A stretch of 64,000 nucleotides of DNA from Ignelater luminosus (Eukaryota; Arthropoda; Insecta; Coleoptera; Elateridae): assembly GCA_011009095.1 (NCBI GenBank), contig VTPC01000016.1, positions 35,773 through 99,772 on the forward strand, written 5' to 3'. This document shows, one piece after another, positions 49,505 through 61,188 of this stretch (positions are counted from its first letter, which is position 1; each line of letters begins with the position of its first letter). Made by a program: the position numbers and the translations under genes. The notes under the pieces were generated by a model. That model saw nothing but the letters and a program-made list of their open reading frames with translations, was not told the origin of the DNA and searched no databases.

Positions 49505-49646
49505 TTTAAACGACTAAACCGCGAAATGAGATAACTTTTCGCTTTGTAGCCATTTTTCTATTACACACAACGCGTTGTAGTCTGTGAAAACGGCCACAAA
49601 GCAAAAAAATCATCTCATTTCGGTGTTTGGTCGTTTGGTCGTTTAA
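49505..49646. repeat. ~140-bp imperfect palindrome: two transposon ends head to head
   Basis: Centred on ACAACGCGTTGT at 49567-49578. The left arm (right end of the KRBA2-like element) and the right arm match when one is reverse-complemented: GCTTTGTAGCCATTTT against AAAACGGCCACAAAGC, GAAATGAGAT against ATCTCATTTC, and AAACGACTAAACC against GGTGTTTGGTCGTTT. The right arm is therefore a second copy of the element's terminus in the opposite orientation, separated only by CGCG. Confidence 0.8.
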
Positions 49647-49649
49647 CAT

Positions 49650-52600
49650 CATTTGAGTTGAGACGCACTAAACTTTTGAACAAAGTTAACTATTTACATA
49701 TGTGGCAAGTGTCATCTGTGGTTTTTGCCAGCATTCAAACAGTGCTAGACGGTATGCCAAACAGAAAATTAAATAGGAGATTTTAGTAACCATACAATAA
49801 TTATTTATGAATTACCTTTTTATAGTATTAGTATTTGGAAGGAAACGCTACTCCAATTGTCAAATAGTTTAGAGGCTACATTACCAAAAAAAAAGTACCA
49901 TTTCAACAAAAGGTTTTGTTTTGATACTGCAGTTCTGTGCAAAACTTGACGGCACCATATACCTTAGAAGCGCTATGGTAATTATTTAGCCAAGAGTCAT
50001 CAAAATTTCTCCATTAATGTCCAAGATACAGTTTGTTTTCATATTCATTTTTTAAAGTGCACAAAGTGAAAACCGCCTGCTTTATAGTATTTTGTAATCA
50101 ATTGTTTAGGTAAATAAAGCAAAACATATTTTGCATCTAAGGATCTAGTCTGAAGAGCTGTACTAAAGTTTTCATATTTTGGCAAGTCAGATAAAATAAT
50201 TCAAAATAAACGTCTTAAAGAGCGTGAATGTGAATTTTTTTTAATTAGGTTAGAAATTTTGAGGCGTTTGCTGAAACACTTCATTAGTGCAAACAAGAAT
50301 TAGCTCCAAACATGTTTCAGGGTAGAGTCCTACCTACTTTGTATAATATTGATTTAATAAACTTGACCCGTTAGCCTATTAGCAGTAAAACGTACAGAAC
50401 CGTAGATACTTGGGTGCATCATTTCATTCGAGGAGTGAGACACTTTTGGTGTTGATTTTGCATTTAATGTAATACTATCATTGATAGTGCTCCAACGTAA
50501 ATGACAATATAAAATAAACTTTCGTACTTTATGTTTTAACTTGGTTTTAGAGAAAAAGTTACTCTCAAAACTTTTGAAATCTACTATAGCTTAGAAGTAA
50601 AATTTACTAATTTTTACTCAATAATATTTATTACTACTATACGTTTCATTGTTAAATGCTTTTAATATAGTGGGTTCTTACATTAGAAACTAACGAACTG
50701 TATTATTAGTTATTGACATAGTAGTACATCAGTTATGGAAAGCGTGATATTGTATATAGCAAACAATACCCCTTGTACTGAACAAATATTTAATTATTTA
50801 TAATAAATAATGCAATAAAGTCTATTCCGTTTTTGGAAATATTTTATCATGTCTCTTACAGAGTTTGTTGATTACACATCTATTTAGTTGCTTTTATCGT
50901 CTTTTTACACGACTATATCCAATTATAGTAGAGCACGGAAGTTGTCTCTTCCACTACCACAAGTCGCCAGGGAAATCAGACCATTTAAACGTTTCGTTCA
51001 GGTTTTCTATACTGTACTAGATCAACGTCTATTATATATAGGCCAAAGAAAATTTCCTTCCTTATATTCTTATGAAATTATGTGTGTATAAAATAATTAT
51101 TATTAGTGAACCAATTAAATCGAAAACGAGATTCCTTATCAACGCCAATTGATTAAAAAAATCTTGTTAATAATTATGCTAATGTGGTTTAGTCTATATA
51201 GGGTTGCAGAATCTTTTATGCAATGCTAATAAATTATTACCAGGTACTTTTCAAGTATTTTTCCAAATACTTTCTCGTTTTTTAATTAATTAATTATTAA
51301 AAAATGAGCAGTAATTTGTTATTGCTTATGTAACAAAAAATCGTGTTTTGTTAATCTTCTTGTATATTTATTTAATAAATACGGGCCTTTAAATTTTCAG
51401 ATTTCAAAGTTCAAAAAGACGATCAAAATGAAATTGTCATTCGTTGTGTACGAGACAAAGCCGCAGGGGATGATTGTGTTGGCTCATCGCTCATCAGAAG
51501 ATGGATTCTCCATACCTGCCTACACTTTCCCAAGTTTATTTTCAATTTCCACAAATGGAAATTTCTTTCTTTACTTTCTTTTCATACTATAAGGAGTAAT
51601 CTGCTGTGTTGCCCTTTCTACACTCTAATGTACGAGTATACCAACATATTCCTAAAATTACGTTATTGAAATGTTCCTCTTCGATATATTTATGCGATAT
51701 TAAACGAGAAGATTTAATAAAAATATGTATCCGTGCATTACAGATATAAAATGAAAAGTACTAGTCCGCATATTCTTATTAACCGATCTGAAACTCTATT
51801 CATTTATTTTTAACAAAGTAGCGCTTATCTTAAACTGTGTTTGTTGGGTGGTTGCAATACAAAACTGTTCTCTTCAGTGAAAAATGCCCGTTTGTTTCAG
51901 AATTATATTAGTGTAGCTCGATATTGTCTGTTTTGTGAGGGAGGTTTAAGAAAACTTTAATTTCACTAAAATGAGTATGAAAATCTTTATAGACTTTTGC
52001 TTTGTATGCATTGTAAGCGTTCGGTAAGCGGAAACCCAGAAAAAGAGCAGGGAGCCTAAAACCCAACGACAGTAGTCTACCCTCTCCTCTAAGATATGAA
52101 CATTTTTCCACTAGGAGAAAAGGATACTAATCCAAAAATGGGCAAAGGAGACCAAAGCAGAACCATAACCAACGTGTAAATACTACCGGACACTAAACGG
52201 AACTGCAGACGAATGATTCATCCACACTCATAATTTGGTTTAAAAGATCATCATGTAAACTTGGAAAAAATTAATCTATTAGTAAAGACTTTTGCTCGTG
52301 TCTAATTAGCGTTTAGACATTTTGGAATTCATTTTGTTAAAAGCTTTTTTATATTCTAATCAACGAGAACTATCCTTGATTTGGTTGGAAATGGTCTACC
52401 AGGTTTCTTTTTCTCTCTGAAGGCAAAGCTTTCTCCTTTTGCTTTAGTTTGTCAACTCAGATTTTTTGCTGGAGCATTCTATTATCTGTTTGTAAATCTT
52501 TCAAGTTTTCACTTCTTCTTGTAAATAGGTACTTGTAATATTACTGCAGGATTGACACCTTTGGGACCATGAAACTTAGTACATTATTTACGGAATTTTC

Positions 52601-54378
52601 TACTTCAAATGCGAATGTTTTTAATGAATTTGAAGCTGTAAAATAGAACCTTCAGTCAAGCAGAATAGTTATCCAAACGTTTCATTGATGAAATACTAAC
52701 TGTTCTGCATTATTGTAACGGTCACTTTTATTTCCGTTACATGTGATTATATTCAGTCGGTGCTTTCTGGGTGTTCTTGTATTTTTTTAACAGTCTTCTC
52801 TTGTTGGTCAGGTTCTTTGATAGTGACGAGTGCACACTGATAGGTCAATTATTGTTTTGTAGTTTCTTTAATCTTCAAATCAATTTTTGGGTTGGCGAAT
52901 TTTTCTAATTTATTTATGATAGTATGCGGGACACCGAGCATATTTCTTTCAGTCTTTAACTTTCATTTCCGAAGTATGTTGAATTTTCACAGCTGTGACT
53001 TGTCTTCTGGTTAGTTGTCTTTCATTATAGATCTTGTTAGTAAATTTATAGGGTTGGATTTTCCTATCACGATTCAGTGATTGTACATTAGATTTTACTT
53101 TTAATTATTATTTTGCACCTTTTTCTACGTTCTATCTTTGATATTTGGATAAGTCGTTAGGTGTAATTACGGTTATATACATTGTTACTTGCTAATTTCT
53201 CTAAAGATAGCCCATGTCTAGTTGATTTTTTGTTTTTGGTATAGCCAAAATGAATTGAAATTGGAATTTCTTCTTCATTTGTTAAGCTTATTTGATTTCA
53301 TTTTTATTTTTTGGTTGCTACTTAATCGTTGTTACTTGATCATAATGTGGGTTATCAAAAAATATATGCCCAAGTCGCCTCCTGTTTAGTTAATTTTTTT
53401 AATTTTTCGAGAATCAGATTTTTTATTGGCGGAAGTTCTTGCACTTGCAACTCACGTATGAAGCGGAAATCGTCGACGCGTTATGTCTTAGTGGTTGTAT
53501 AGGCGCGTTTATAATTTTCTGGAGTTTGTACCAAGCCTCAAACAAGTGAGGGTAAGCAAATTGTGTTTTTGCTTTTCTAGGTCTTAGGAGATTTGTTTGG
53601 TTTTATTTAGCTTGTTTTCGCCCCTGAAACCTTGAGGGTCGCCTCATGAAGCTTTTATGACACAACTGCAATTTGTTGCTGTAAAAGGTAACGAATTTTA
53701 AGGTTCCGTTCTACTTTAAAACATATCGTTCGACGTAGGGTCTTATCTCGGTTCAAGTAATTCTTTGGTTGATTCGCGAACGGTGCGGAGCCGACGCAAC
53801 TGCCGTACAGCTGGATAACCTTTGGTAACGGTATATGGATTAAATTGTAAAAAGCCCTTAGGAAGCGCATTCCAAAGAGGTTGAATTAAACTAGGATATT
53901 AGCTTTGATACGTATGGAAATATGAATAGTATGTTATAAAACATGATACGTGTTAGTCGAGTAATATAATAGTTTAAGAACTTTAGAATTAATTAACTTT
54001 GTAAATATTGTATATAATGGGAAAATTATATATAAAAATAAATAATGTGTACGTAGTTAAATTATATAGTCTTTTAATTAAAGTAATAAAATAAAGCCCT
54101 TTTTCCAAAAAATCTACGACACTGCACTATTATCTCGATATGACCGTTGTTAAAAATTTAAAAATTTAAATTTATGTTTAAGTCGTTGAAATTAAATTTA
54201 ATCCTTATAATAGCTGTTGTATCCAGTTCAGTTAATTGCATTTTTAATCAATTCGTAAGTGGCTTAACTGCTTGGTTAAGGTTTCCTTATTAAATTTTAT
54301 TATGAACTAAAGAATAAAGAAAAAAATTAGAGAACTTAAAAAGTGTGAGTTAAGAGAGGTTTGTTTTTTGTGATTATG
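49650..54378. other. Long unassigned stretch
   Basis: AT-rich to about 51.9 kb, without supported genes. From 52.0 to 53.9 kb the composition is more balanced. The minus strand there shows protein-like debris in several frames, for example RRSENLKDLQTDNRMLQQKI and NMLGVPHTIINKLEKF, broken by many stops. It is probably an old decayed element whose family I cannot name. Confidence 0.35.
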
Positions 54379-54717
54379 TTACAGATTCTCTGTTCCACAT
54401 TTACAGCAGTGTAAAATTCTGGAATTCTGGATCGTGGTAAGTCTATTTTTTGTACCCTTAAGTTTGCGTTTTTCTTTTAAATTTTGTATTACTATTGTGT
54501 AATTATAAAGTTTTGCTTTTAACAAATCTAATGTTTGCAAACTAGGATTTAGTAAATACATTTCATTGTATGTTTGTGAGAATAGTTTGAGTGATAAGAT
54601 TTTTCCTTTGGAAAAACTGGTGCCCTTGATTGGTTCTTTTTTCTTTTTAATATATGTATTAAATATTTCTTGGTGTTTTACTGCATATATAATCTCCTTA
54701 TTCTCACTCAAGGTCAC
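54379..54717 (-). CDS. Unrecognised 112-codon open frame
   Basis: An uninterrupted minus-strand frame beginning (with a GTG as first codon) VTLSENKEIIYAVKHQEIFN and ending RILHCCKCGTENL. It is Lys-rich, without signal peptide or membrane segment, and has a Cys-rich C-terminal end (CCKC). The first ATG lies well inside the frame, so as a stand-alone gene it would be shorter; it could instead be an internal exon or a relic. No family recognised and no good splice sites identified. Confidence 0.25.
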   Translation of the reverse strand: MTLSENKEIIYAVKHQEIFNTYIKKKKEPIKGTSFSKGKILSLKLFSQTYNEMYLLNPSLQTLDLLKAKLYNYTIVIQNLKEKRKLKGTKNRLTTIQNSRILHCCKCGTENL

Positions 54718-56747
54718 CCACTGAGTTTAGCCGGCCTAATACCAGGAGCGTATTAGTTAACTATAGCAAATGTTTTTGTAACGCTAGGTTATGTTACAAC
54801 TTCTATTGTTTATTAAAGAGTTTTTCAAATTTGTTGCTAGCAAGAATTATTTCTCAGACAAAAATGTTTTTGTAGATTACGTCCACCTCTTCTAAACTGC
54901 CATTATTGTCTGAAGAATGTTCACCAAATTTCTAAAGCACCCGCAATTAATGTGAGTATAAAACAAACAATTACTGCAATATTTAGTTAGCATACTATAA
55001 AGCTTTCTCTTTTCTTTTGTCTTCAGTCTGAAAAGTCAATCCACTACGACAAAGCGGCGCGCGGCATAGCTTTTAACGGTAATGAGCTGGTTTTTTTATT
55101 CAGGTGGTCAGTGATAACAAGAAACCAAATTGCCAAAATAAATTATAGTTTGTTAGTTAAATTTGGCACGTGTGGATTAAAACTATTTTTCCTTATTCAT
55201 AATTGTAATAATCTAAACTTTTGCTTTGAAAACCTATCTCAAAACTATTCTAGATAGAATTTTGAAAGATATGCCAAAGTCTAGAACGGTTGATCTTGTA
55301 AAACCAAAAATCCCCGATAGCTACATAGAGCGATCAGGGTTTCTAGTGGTTATTGAAACTTAAACTTAGTTACGGATTTGTTCATAAATAATCACAGGAA
55401 ACTTGCAAATTTTCCTAGATGGTTAGTGGTTTAGTTCATTCAAAGTCTTTCTTTCTTGTTAGACATTTCTATACATCTTGATGTGGTAAATCCGAAACAG
55501 CTAAACTACAATCAATGATATGGCACATAAGAATCCTCTCTAATATGCCTTTCTGTATAACTCCAACAAACAAGATAGAGTCTTGGAGATGGTAGTATTA
55601 AGGTAACTGATGTTACATGAAAAAAAAACAATTCGATTTATTTTCAAAACAAGTGACTGTTCTGGAATTTTAAGGCAACTTTGTTTATTGAGGAACATTT
55701 TTTTGATACTCTTGAAGATATAATTTGAGTTTTTTTAGATTTGTTTGAACTTTCAAAATCAAATCTTTAGTCATGTGAGGTTAAACTAACTAAATTCTAA
55801 AGACTTCAACGTTTAGGATCTTTTGAAAAATTCTCTTATATGGGATCTTGTTGGACAAATGTTCTATATCTAGAAGAAACTGTAGAATCACTCAGAGAAA
55901 TTTTAATAAAAACTACCTATTCAGGATCCATTCTGGAATTGTAGGTGAATACTGAAGACACCTATGAACTCTTTCGTTTATCTAAAGATGCAAAGCGGCA
56001 GCAAGAGAGGTCTTTGTTAGGTATTTAAAGCATGACTACCATTATGACTTTTCAAACTAGTTGTTGATTTTTACAATTGAGGCATCTGATAATTTCGTAA
56101 GCAATTTTGCCAGGGACAGACTTCTTACCTGTGGCGATACAATCAATAGAAATTCAATGGTATGGAATTCTGTTATTTGTTGCGTTATTGATGATTTTAA
56201 GATGATAATAAAGGACTTGGTAAATTTCATTCTAGAGGTTTGAGAATTTCCGATTCTTTTTTAAATTTAACGCTCCTGGTAAATAAATTTTTGATCCGTT
56301 TTGGCTTGAAATCTGTTTTCCTGTCTGTTAAACAAAGTTGGACTAGAGGCGATTAATGCAACAGTAGTCACTACTACATCTATTGGAAGCTGTTAAATGA
56401 GGCATAAATTTTGGAAACATCTGAGAGGGATAAATCGTTTGGATGACAATTTATGAGTTTGGAACTAATTCTAGTCGATATTGTTTAACAAATTTCTGAT
56501 GCAAACATTTTGGGTGAAGGCTAGTTATGAGGATGTCTATTTGAAAGATAAAAAGTGAATGTGTCATGGTAAAGATGTGGTAGATGGTTAACGAGCCTAA
56601 GTAGCTTATAGTTGTCTTGACAAAACAAGAGCTGAAATCAAATAACTCCGATCTTTAAGGTCGTGTTTCTATCGCCGAAAGTTATGTGTTACCACTCTAA
56701 CTAAATATGTATACGGAGCACATTTGGATACATGTGGAGGTGTCGAC
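54718..56747. other. Unassigned DNA left of the Transib element
   Basis: Moderately AT-rich sequence with many short frames on the plus strand (for example 56061-56243), broken by stops; none recognised. It may be old repeat debris. It ends at the CGGCG target duplication (56748-56752). Confidence 0.3.
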
Positions 56748-56752
56748 CGGCG

Positions 56753-59069
56753 CACAGAGAGGTATTTGTATAAAAATTTATGTATCGTGTTATAGTAGCA
56801 AGTCTCCTCTAGTCATTCCTATAACAAACGTTTCCAACTTGATCCAAATTGCTGAGAAATCGTTTTTAATAACTGTAGATATCGATAAAATGAAAAATGC
56901 AGTTATTTAGTTAAACATTCTTTTTTCTTCTTTAAGTTAACAATATGACTCGGAAACGTTTTTACGACATCATGCAAGAGCACCCTGATGATGACATAAA
57001 CAAAAAATTGGTCCATGCTGAATCTTCTTTGTTGAATACCGAAAATTACTCGGAGGAACAACGAAAAGCAGTTAAGCACAAACTGTCAAATCTAAAATCA
57101 GAAATAAAACGGAGATGGATCGCTTCACACTACATAGAAGATCTTTTTCTTAAAAAAATGGTAGTTGGCTTCAAGGAACATTTGAAGTACCAAAAACAAG
57201 ATCTCAACAAGGACGCCCACAGAAATCTTTTAATGATGTATGCGAGCGAAGTAAAAAAGAAAAACCAAAACTCTTCGTAGTGAGTTGTTTAGCTCTGAAG
57301 AGCTAACTTTTGTCACTTGGATGAAGTTGCGACATGAAAAAGAAATATAGAAAAGCACTCACTGAAGATTCAAGAAAGAATGAACAAAAGCAACGTTTAA
57401 CACCATTGGAAGCATTGTCTACTTTTGTCAAAGCTGGCTTATCAAGGAAACGGTACAAGATTATTAGAAGCTCTAATAAGAAATTTTATCTCTGCTGTAC
57501 GATTTTACAAAAAACTAAAAACCCCTGTGCAAGAATCTTTTGAAATCCCTGCTACTTGTGCTGAAGTCAATCTCCAGGATGTATTAAATCATACTGTTTC
57601 GCGGCTTCTGTTACATTTGTCAGAAGTAATTCAGCATTTGAATAGTGAAGAAAGAAACATTTTAACTTTAATGTACAAGTGGGGATGCGATGGATAGCAA
57701 CAAACAAGATTTAAACAAAAATTTGAAAGTAACTCTGATTCTGATGCGAACATTTTCCAAAGTTCGTTTGTCCCGTTGCAATTGTCATGTAACCAAGAAA
57801 ATAAGGTAATATGGCGAAACCCATTAGCTTCCTCCACACAATTTTGCAGACCGATTCGTATAAGATTCGTAAAAGAAACAGCAGTCATAACGAACGAGGA
57901 AATCAGTTACGTACAAAATAAAATAAATTTATTGGAAGCGACTCAAGCCACGCAAACAAACAAAACCTTTTCGGTAAAACATGTGATGATGTTTACAATG
58001 GTTGATGCTAAAGTTTGCAATGCCGCAACCGACACTAAATCTACAATGAGATGCTACATTTGTGGAGCCACATCCAAAGAATTTAATGATTTATTAAAGC
58101 GAAAGAATATAAATGAAGATTCTTTACAATTTGGCTTATTGACAGTGCATGCTAGAATAAGATTATTCGAAGGACTGCTTTATGTAGCATACAAATTGCC
58201 AGTAAAAAAATGGCAACTTAGAAATAAAAATGATAAGCAAATTGTGCAACAAAAGAAAATGGAGATACTAGAAGAATTTAGAACCCAGTTGGGCCTAATA
58301 GTAGACGTTCCTAGGGCTAGATTTGGCAACGGTAATGACGGGAATACGAGTAGAAGATTTTTTTATAGACCATGAACTAGCAGCAACAATAACGGGAATA
58401 GATTCTCGCCTCATATATCGCTTAAAAATAATTTTAGAAGCTATATCAAGCGACCATAAAATAGACACTTAAAAATTTGAATCTTTCTGTTTCGATTTAG
58501 CGAAACTGTACGTGGAACTATATTCATGGCATCCAATGACGTCCACTCTTCATAAAATACTAGTACATGGATCTATCGTCATTGAAAAAGCTTTGTTACC
58601 CATAGGGATGATGTCAGAGGCTCGGAATAAACATTTTCTCTTATATCGACAAGATTTTGTCCTACAATCTCGATGTCAGAAATAGGCTCCTACTGAGCTC
58701 GAATTCCGTAATAACTGGCATGAGGCCTACTCTAAAGAAAACGACAAAACCATTCCTTAAAGAAACTGTCGAAATGCTTTTACCTGCTGATACGGTGACT
58801 AAAGCAGTTTCATCTGATGATGAAAACCTCGCAGATGCGGCAGAAGAGTCTTCGGATGAACCGTGGATGTCATCACCAGATGAATAATTTTTTAGCGGTT
58901 TTTTTTTAAATAAATAAATATTTTTTCTAAATTATGTCGTTTTATTTACGAACCTATTTTCTTTAGTAGCATTATTGAACATAAAAGAGTTAATTATACT
59001 GTTTTCTATTGTTTTGGATCAAAAAATAATTTTGTCCAGATTTTTTGGTCAAATAGTTACCCCTATGTG
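56753..59069 (+). mobile_element. Transib DNA transposon (RAG1-related), decayed copy with intact ends
   Basis: The element is 2317 bp and is flanked on both sides by CGGCG (56748-56752 and 59070-59074), the 5-bp GC-rich duplication typical of Transib. Both ends start with CAC: CACAGAGAGGTATTTG on the left, and CACATAGGGGTAACTATTTG reading inward from the right. Both then run into A-rich sequence. The first seven bases resemble the heptamer of V(D)J recombination signals (CACAGTG), as is known for Transib. A single transposase gene fills the element on the plus strand and is disrupted, so the copy is not autonomous. Confidence 0.92.
56945..58887 (+). pseudogene. Transib transposase (RAG1-core homologue), disrupted
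   Basis: The gene starts MTRKRFYDIMQEHPDDDINK. A frameshift near 57.15 kb follows LFLKK, after which GSWLQGTFEVPKTRSQQGRP and LSRKRYKIIRSSNKKF are read in other frames. The first catalytic Asp is in MYKWGCDG (codon 57689-57691), followed at once by an in-frame TAG (57695-57697). Then come SSFVPLQLSC, VIWRNPLASSTQFCRPIRI, the second Asp in FTMVDAKVCNAATDT (58004-58006), the CYICGA zinc pair, LLTVHARIRLFEGLL, FGNGNDGNTSRRFF, a frameshift at about 58.37 kb, the HKILVHG pair of histidines with four residues between them, and SEARNKH in the region of the catalytic Glu. The C-terminus is VRNRLLLSSNSVITGMRPTL and LKETVEMLLPAD to the stop at 58887. C-x2-C and H-x4-H match the zinc site of RAG1. Confidence 0.9.
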
Positions 59070-59074
59070 CGGCG

Positions 59075-61157
59075 CAACATTAGATATCAAAATTTCTGAA
59101 CAGAATTTCATATTTATACCACACCTTCGTTAGATACTGATGGGATTAATCTAGACCAATGCCTGGAAAGTAAGGGGTTGCAAAGTTGAGGTATTTTAAT
59201 TAGAGAATGTTTACAGTGATTGCATACTATCTTAACTATTTCTCTAGCATGATTGAAACTAAAAATAGTCAAATAAGAAAATTAAGAGAGTTTAGAATAA
59301 TAAAATAAAATAAATATAGCAACGTATTTTGTAATCCTCAAAAAGGCAGTCACTTAATTAGGTGGGTATGCGAATGCTGAAATCTCTTAGTTTCGTTAAT
59401 CTTGCTGCTTTCTGGAAAATAAAACAAGATGAAGCTACATAATAAATTCTAAATTCAAGGGTTTTTATGTGAATTGTGGGAAAATGCACTTAGACGTATC
59501 TAATAATTAATTTGGTACTACTATGTTTACTAAAACAAGCTCCCACGATTACTTCACCGTTTACGTTTGCCACAAGCTTAGTTTACCGTGCTGTAGGCTC
59601 ATCTAAATTCCGGGCACTTTCTACTGCGTGAATTTAATTTCTGGAAAATTGACTGGCATTACGTCTTTATGGTTGGATATAAAGACGGACTGTGTTCTTG
59701 CCATTTTTAGAATAAAATTTCTAAATATCTTTTCACATAAATTGCTAGTGAACCTCCATCAACTTGTCATTTTCTACACTTTATAAGGGTTAATAGGTTC
59801 CTTGTTCATTACTTCCCCTGTCAGATTTAAATTTTACAAAACTCCAAATTTTTCTAGACACATGACTATTTTAATTTTTGTTTTACCACTTTGACATCTT
59901 CATAGAAGTATTTTCACGAAACGGAAAACTTTCTTCTTAATCCGTTTAAGGTGATTTATATTTAATTCCTTAATATCATGTTTTCCTGGTGGAGCTATGA
60001 TTTATGATGGGCAAGTTGTTTTCTTACTGTTCAATCAGAATTATATAAATGCTTTGTGTTTTCGGAAACAACGTTAAGATAAAGAGTAAGCTTTATTTAC
60101 GACCGGACTTACTTTCCAATCGATTTTAACTTACCTACGTCGAGCGCAAATGGATCCTAAATTATAGTTAAGGACAAAATATTTCCTTGGATTTCTGCAA
60201 GTGCCGGTTCATTTCTCTTTTCGATTCTAATTTAAAGTTATGTCGCTTCGTTTGTTCTAAATACGCATTTTTGCCTTTTACTGCTCTTCTTTGTTGATGC
60301 TTCGAATTTTTTCAAAGTTGTAAATACAAAAAATTCTATGTATTTGTTAAAACATAGGGAGAAATTTAAAAAAACGCAATAAATAGCAATATTTGATAGG
60401 AATTTTATTATAAGTATAATCAAGTATGCAATGGCATTTTTTCTTATAATGATTAACTTAGAAAATAATTTCTCAGGAAGGGAAGTGTTAGGCAACGTGA
60501 TAATTAAATATCGATCTTGCGGCTGCTATCCCATTCTGTCCAAAAGGGAATTGCTTTCCAAATTTGATGACAGAGTTCACGAAAAGACCACAAGAAGAAA
60601 CAACATCATTAAATTTGTTCGTAGAGAAATAATAGTAGAAGTGGAAGAGTGATTCTTTTTGTGTTCTGATAAATTGAAATTATTGTCAGTTGAATTCACG
60701 GTGTGTTAGCTAGATCTAGCTCTTTTATATACACCTACCTTCAAAATCAGTACATTTACGCGTGAAAACTGTGTTTACGTAAACAAAAAAATTTTTATTA
60801 GTAATATAAGCAAGGTATACAAGTAAGCATCTAGTCAATTACGAAAATTAAGTAAAAAAATTTATCTGTAATTTTTAAAATTTCAAGTTTTCACAGTGGC
60901 TTTTGTTGTGTGTTGTTAAAAAAGATAAATTTGCCTGATATGACGGGTTCTATCATCAAGCTCATACTCAATTTAGAGACTGGAAGTTTTCTAGTTAGTC
61001 ATGACTGTTATCTTGTAAAAAAAGGACGAGGGTGCAAAGGAAGAGCATCCAACACGATTGCGTTGAAGTAGTACCCAGGATACCAAATGCTTTTTCTTCA
61101 GAATCTACAGCAAGAAAACTATTACTAGAATTAATCTACAAGTACCTATTTACGTAT
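59075..61157. other. Intergenic or intron-like DNA
   Basis: No gene supported. A 73-codon plus-strand frame (60431-60652) and an 85-codon minus-strand frame (60238-60495) overlap each other, and neither is recognised. No repeat ends seen. Confidence 0.35.
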
Positions 61158-61188
61158 GTACATGTTGAACGCTGAAGAGCGCTATTGG

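Larger units (their letters stand above)
47287..49570 (-). mobile_element. KRBA2/Ginger-like integrase transposon with terminal inverted repeats
   Basis: A 2284-bp unit. Read inward, the left end begins TTGTGTGCAATGGCAAAACG and the right end (minus strand from 49570) TTGTGTGTAATAGAAAAATG, which align through the following GGC(C/T)AC. Outside are TGCG (47283-47286) and CGCG (49571-49574), a likely 4-bp target duplication with one change. Between them a minus-strand, intron-containing gene encodes a retroviral-type integrase related to the vertebrate KRBA2 and SCAND3 integrases. Ends beginning TGT with a 4-bp duplication fit the Ginger-type cut-and-paste class, but placement in Ginger is inference. 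A copy of the same terminus lies head to head just beyond the right end. Confidence 0.75.

Noticed and set aside
60238-60652. Overlapping 73- and 85-codon frames on opposite strands
   Set aside because: No recognisable homology or gene signals; composition agrees with chance.
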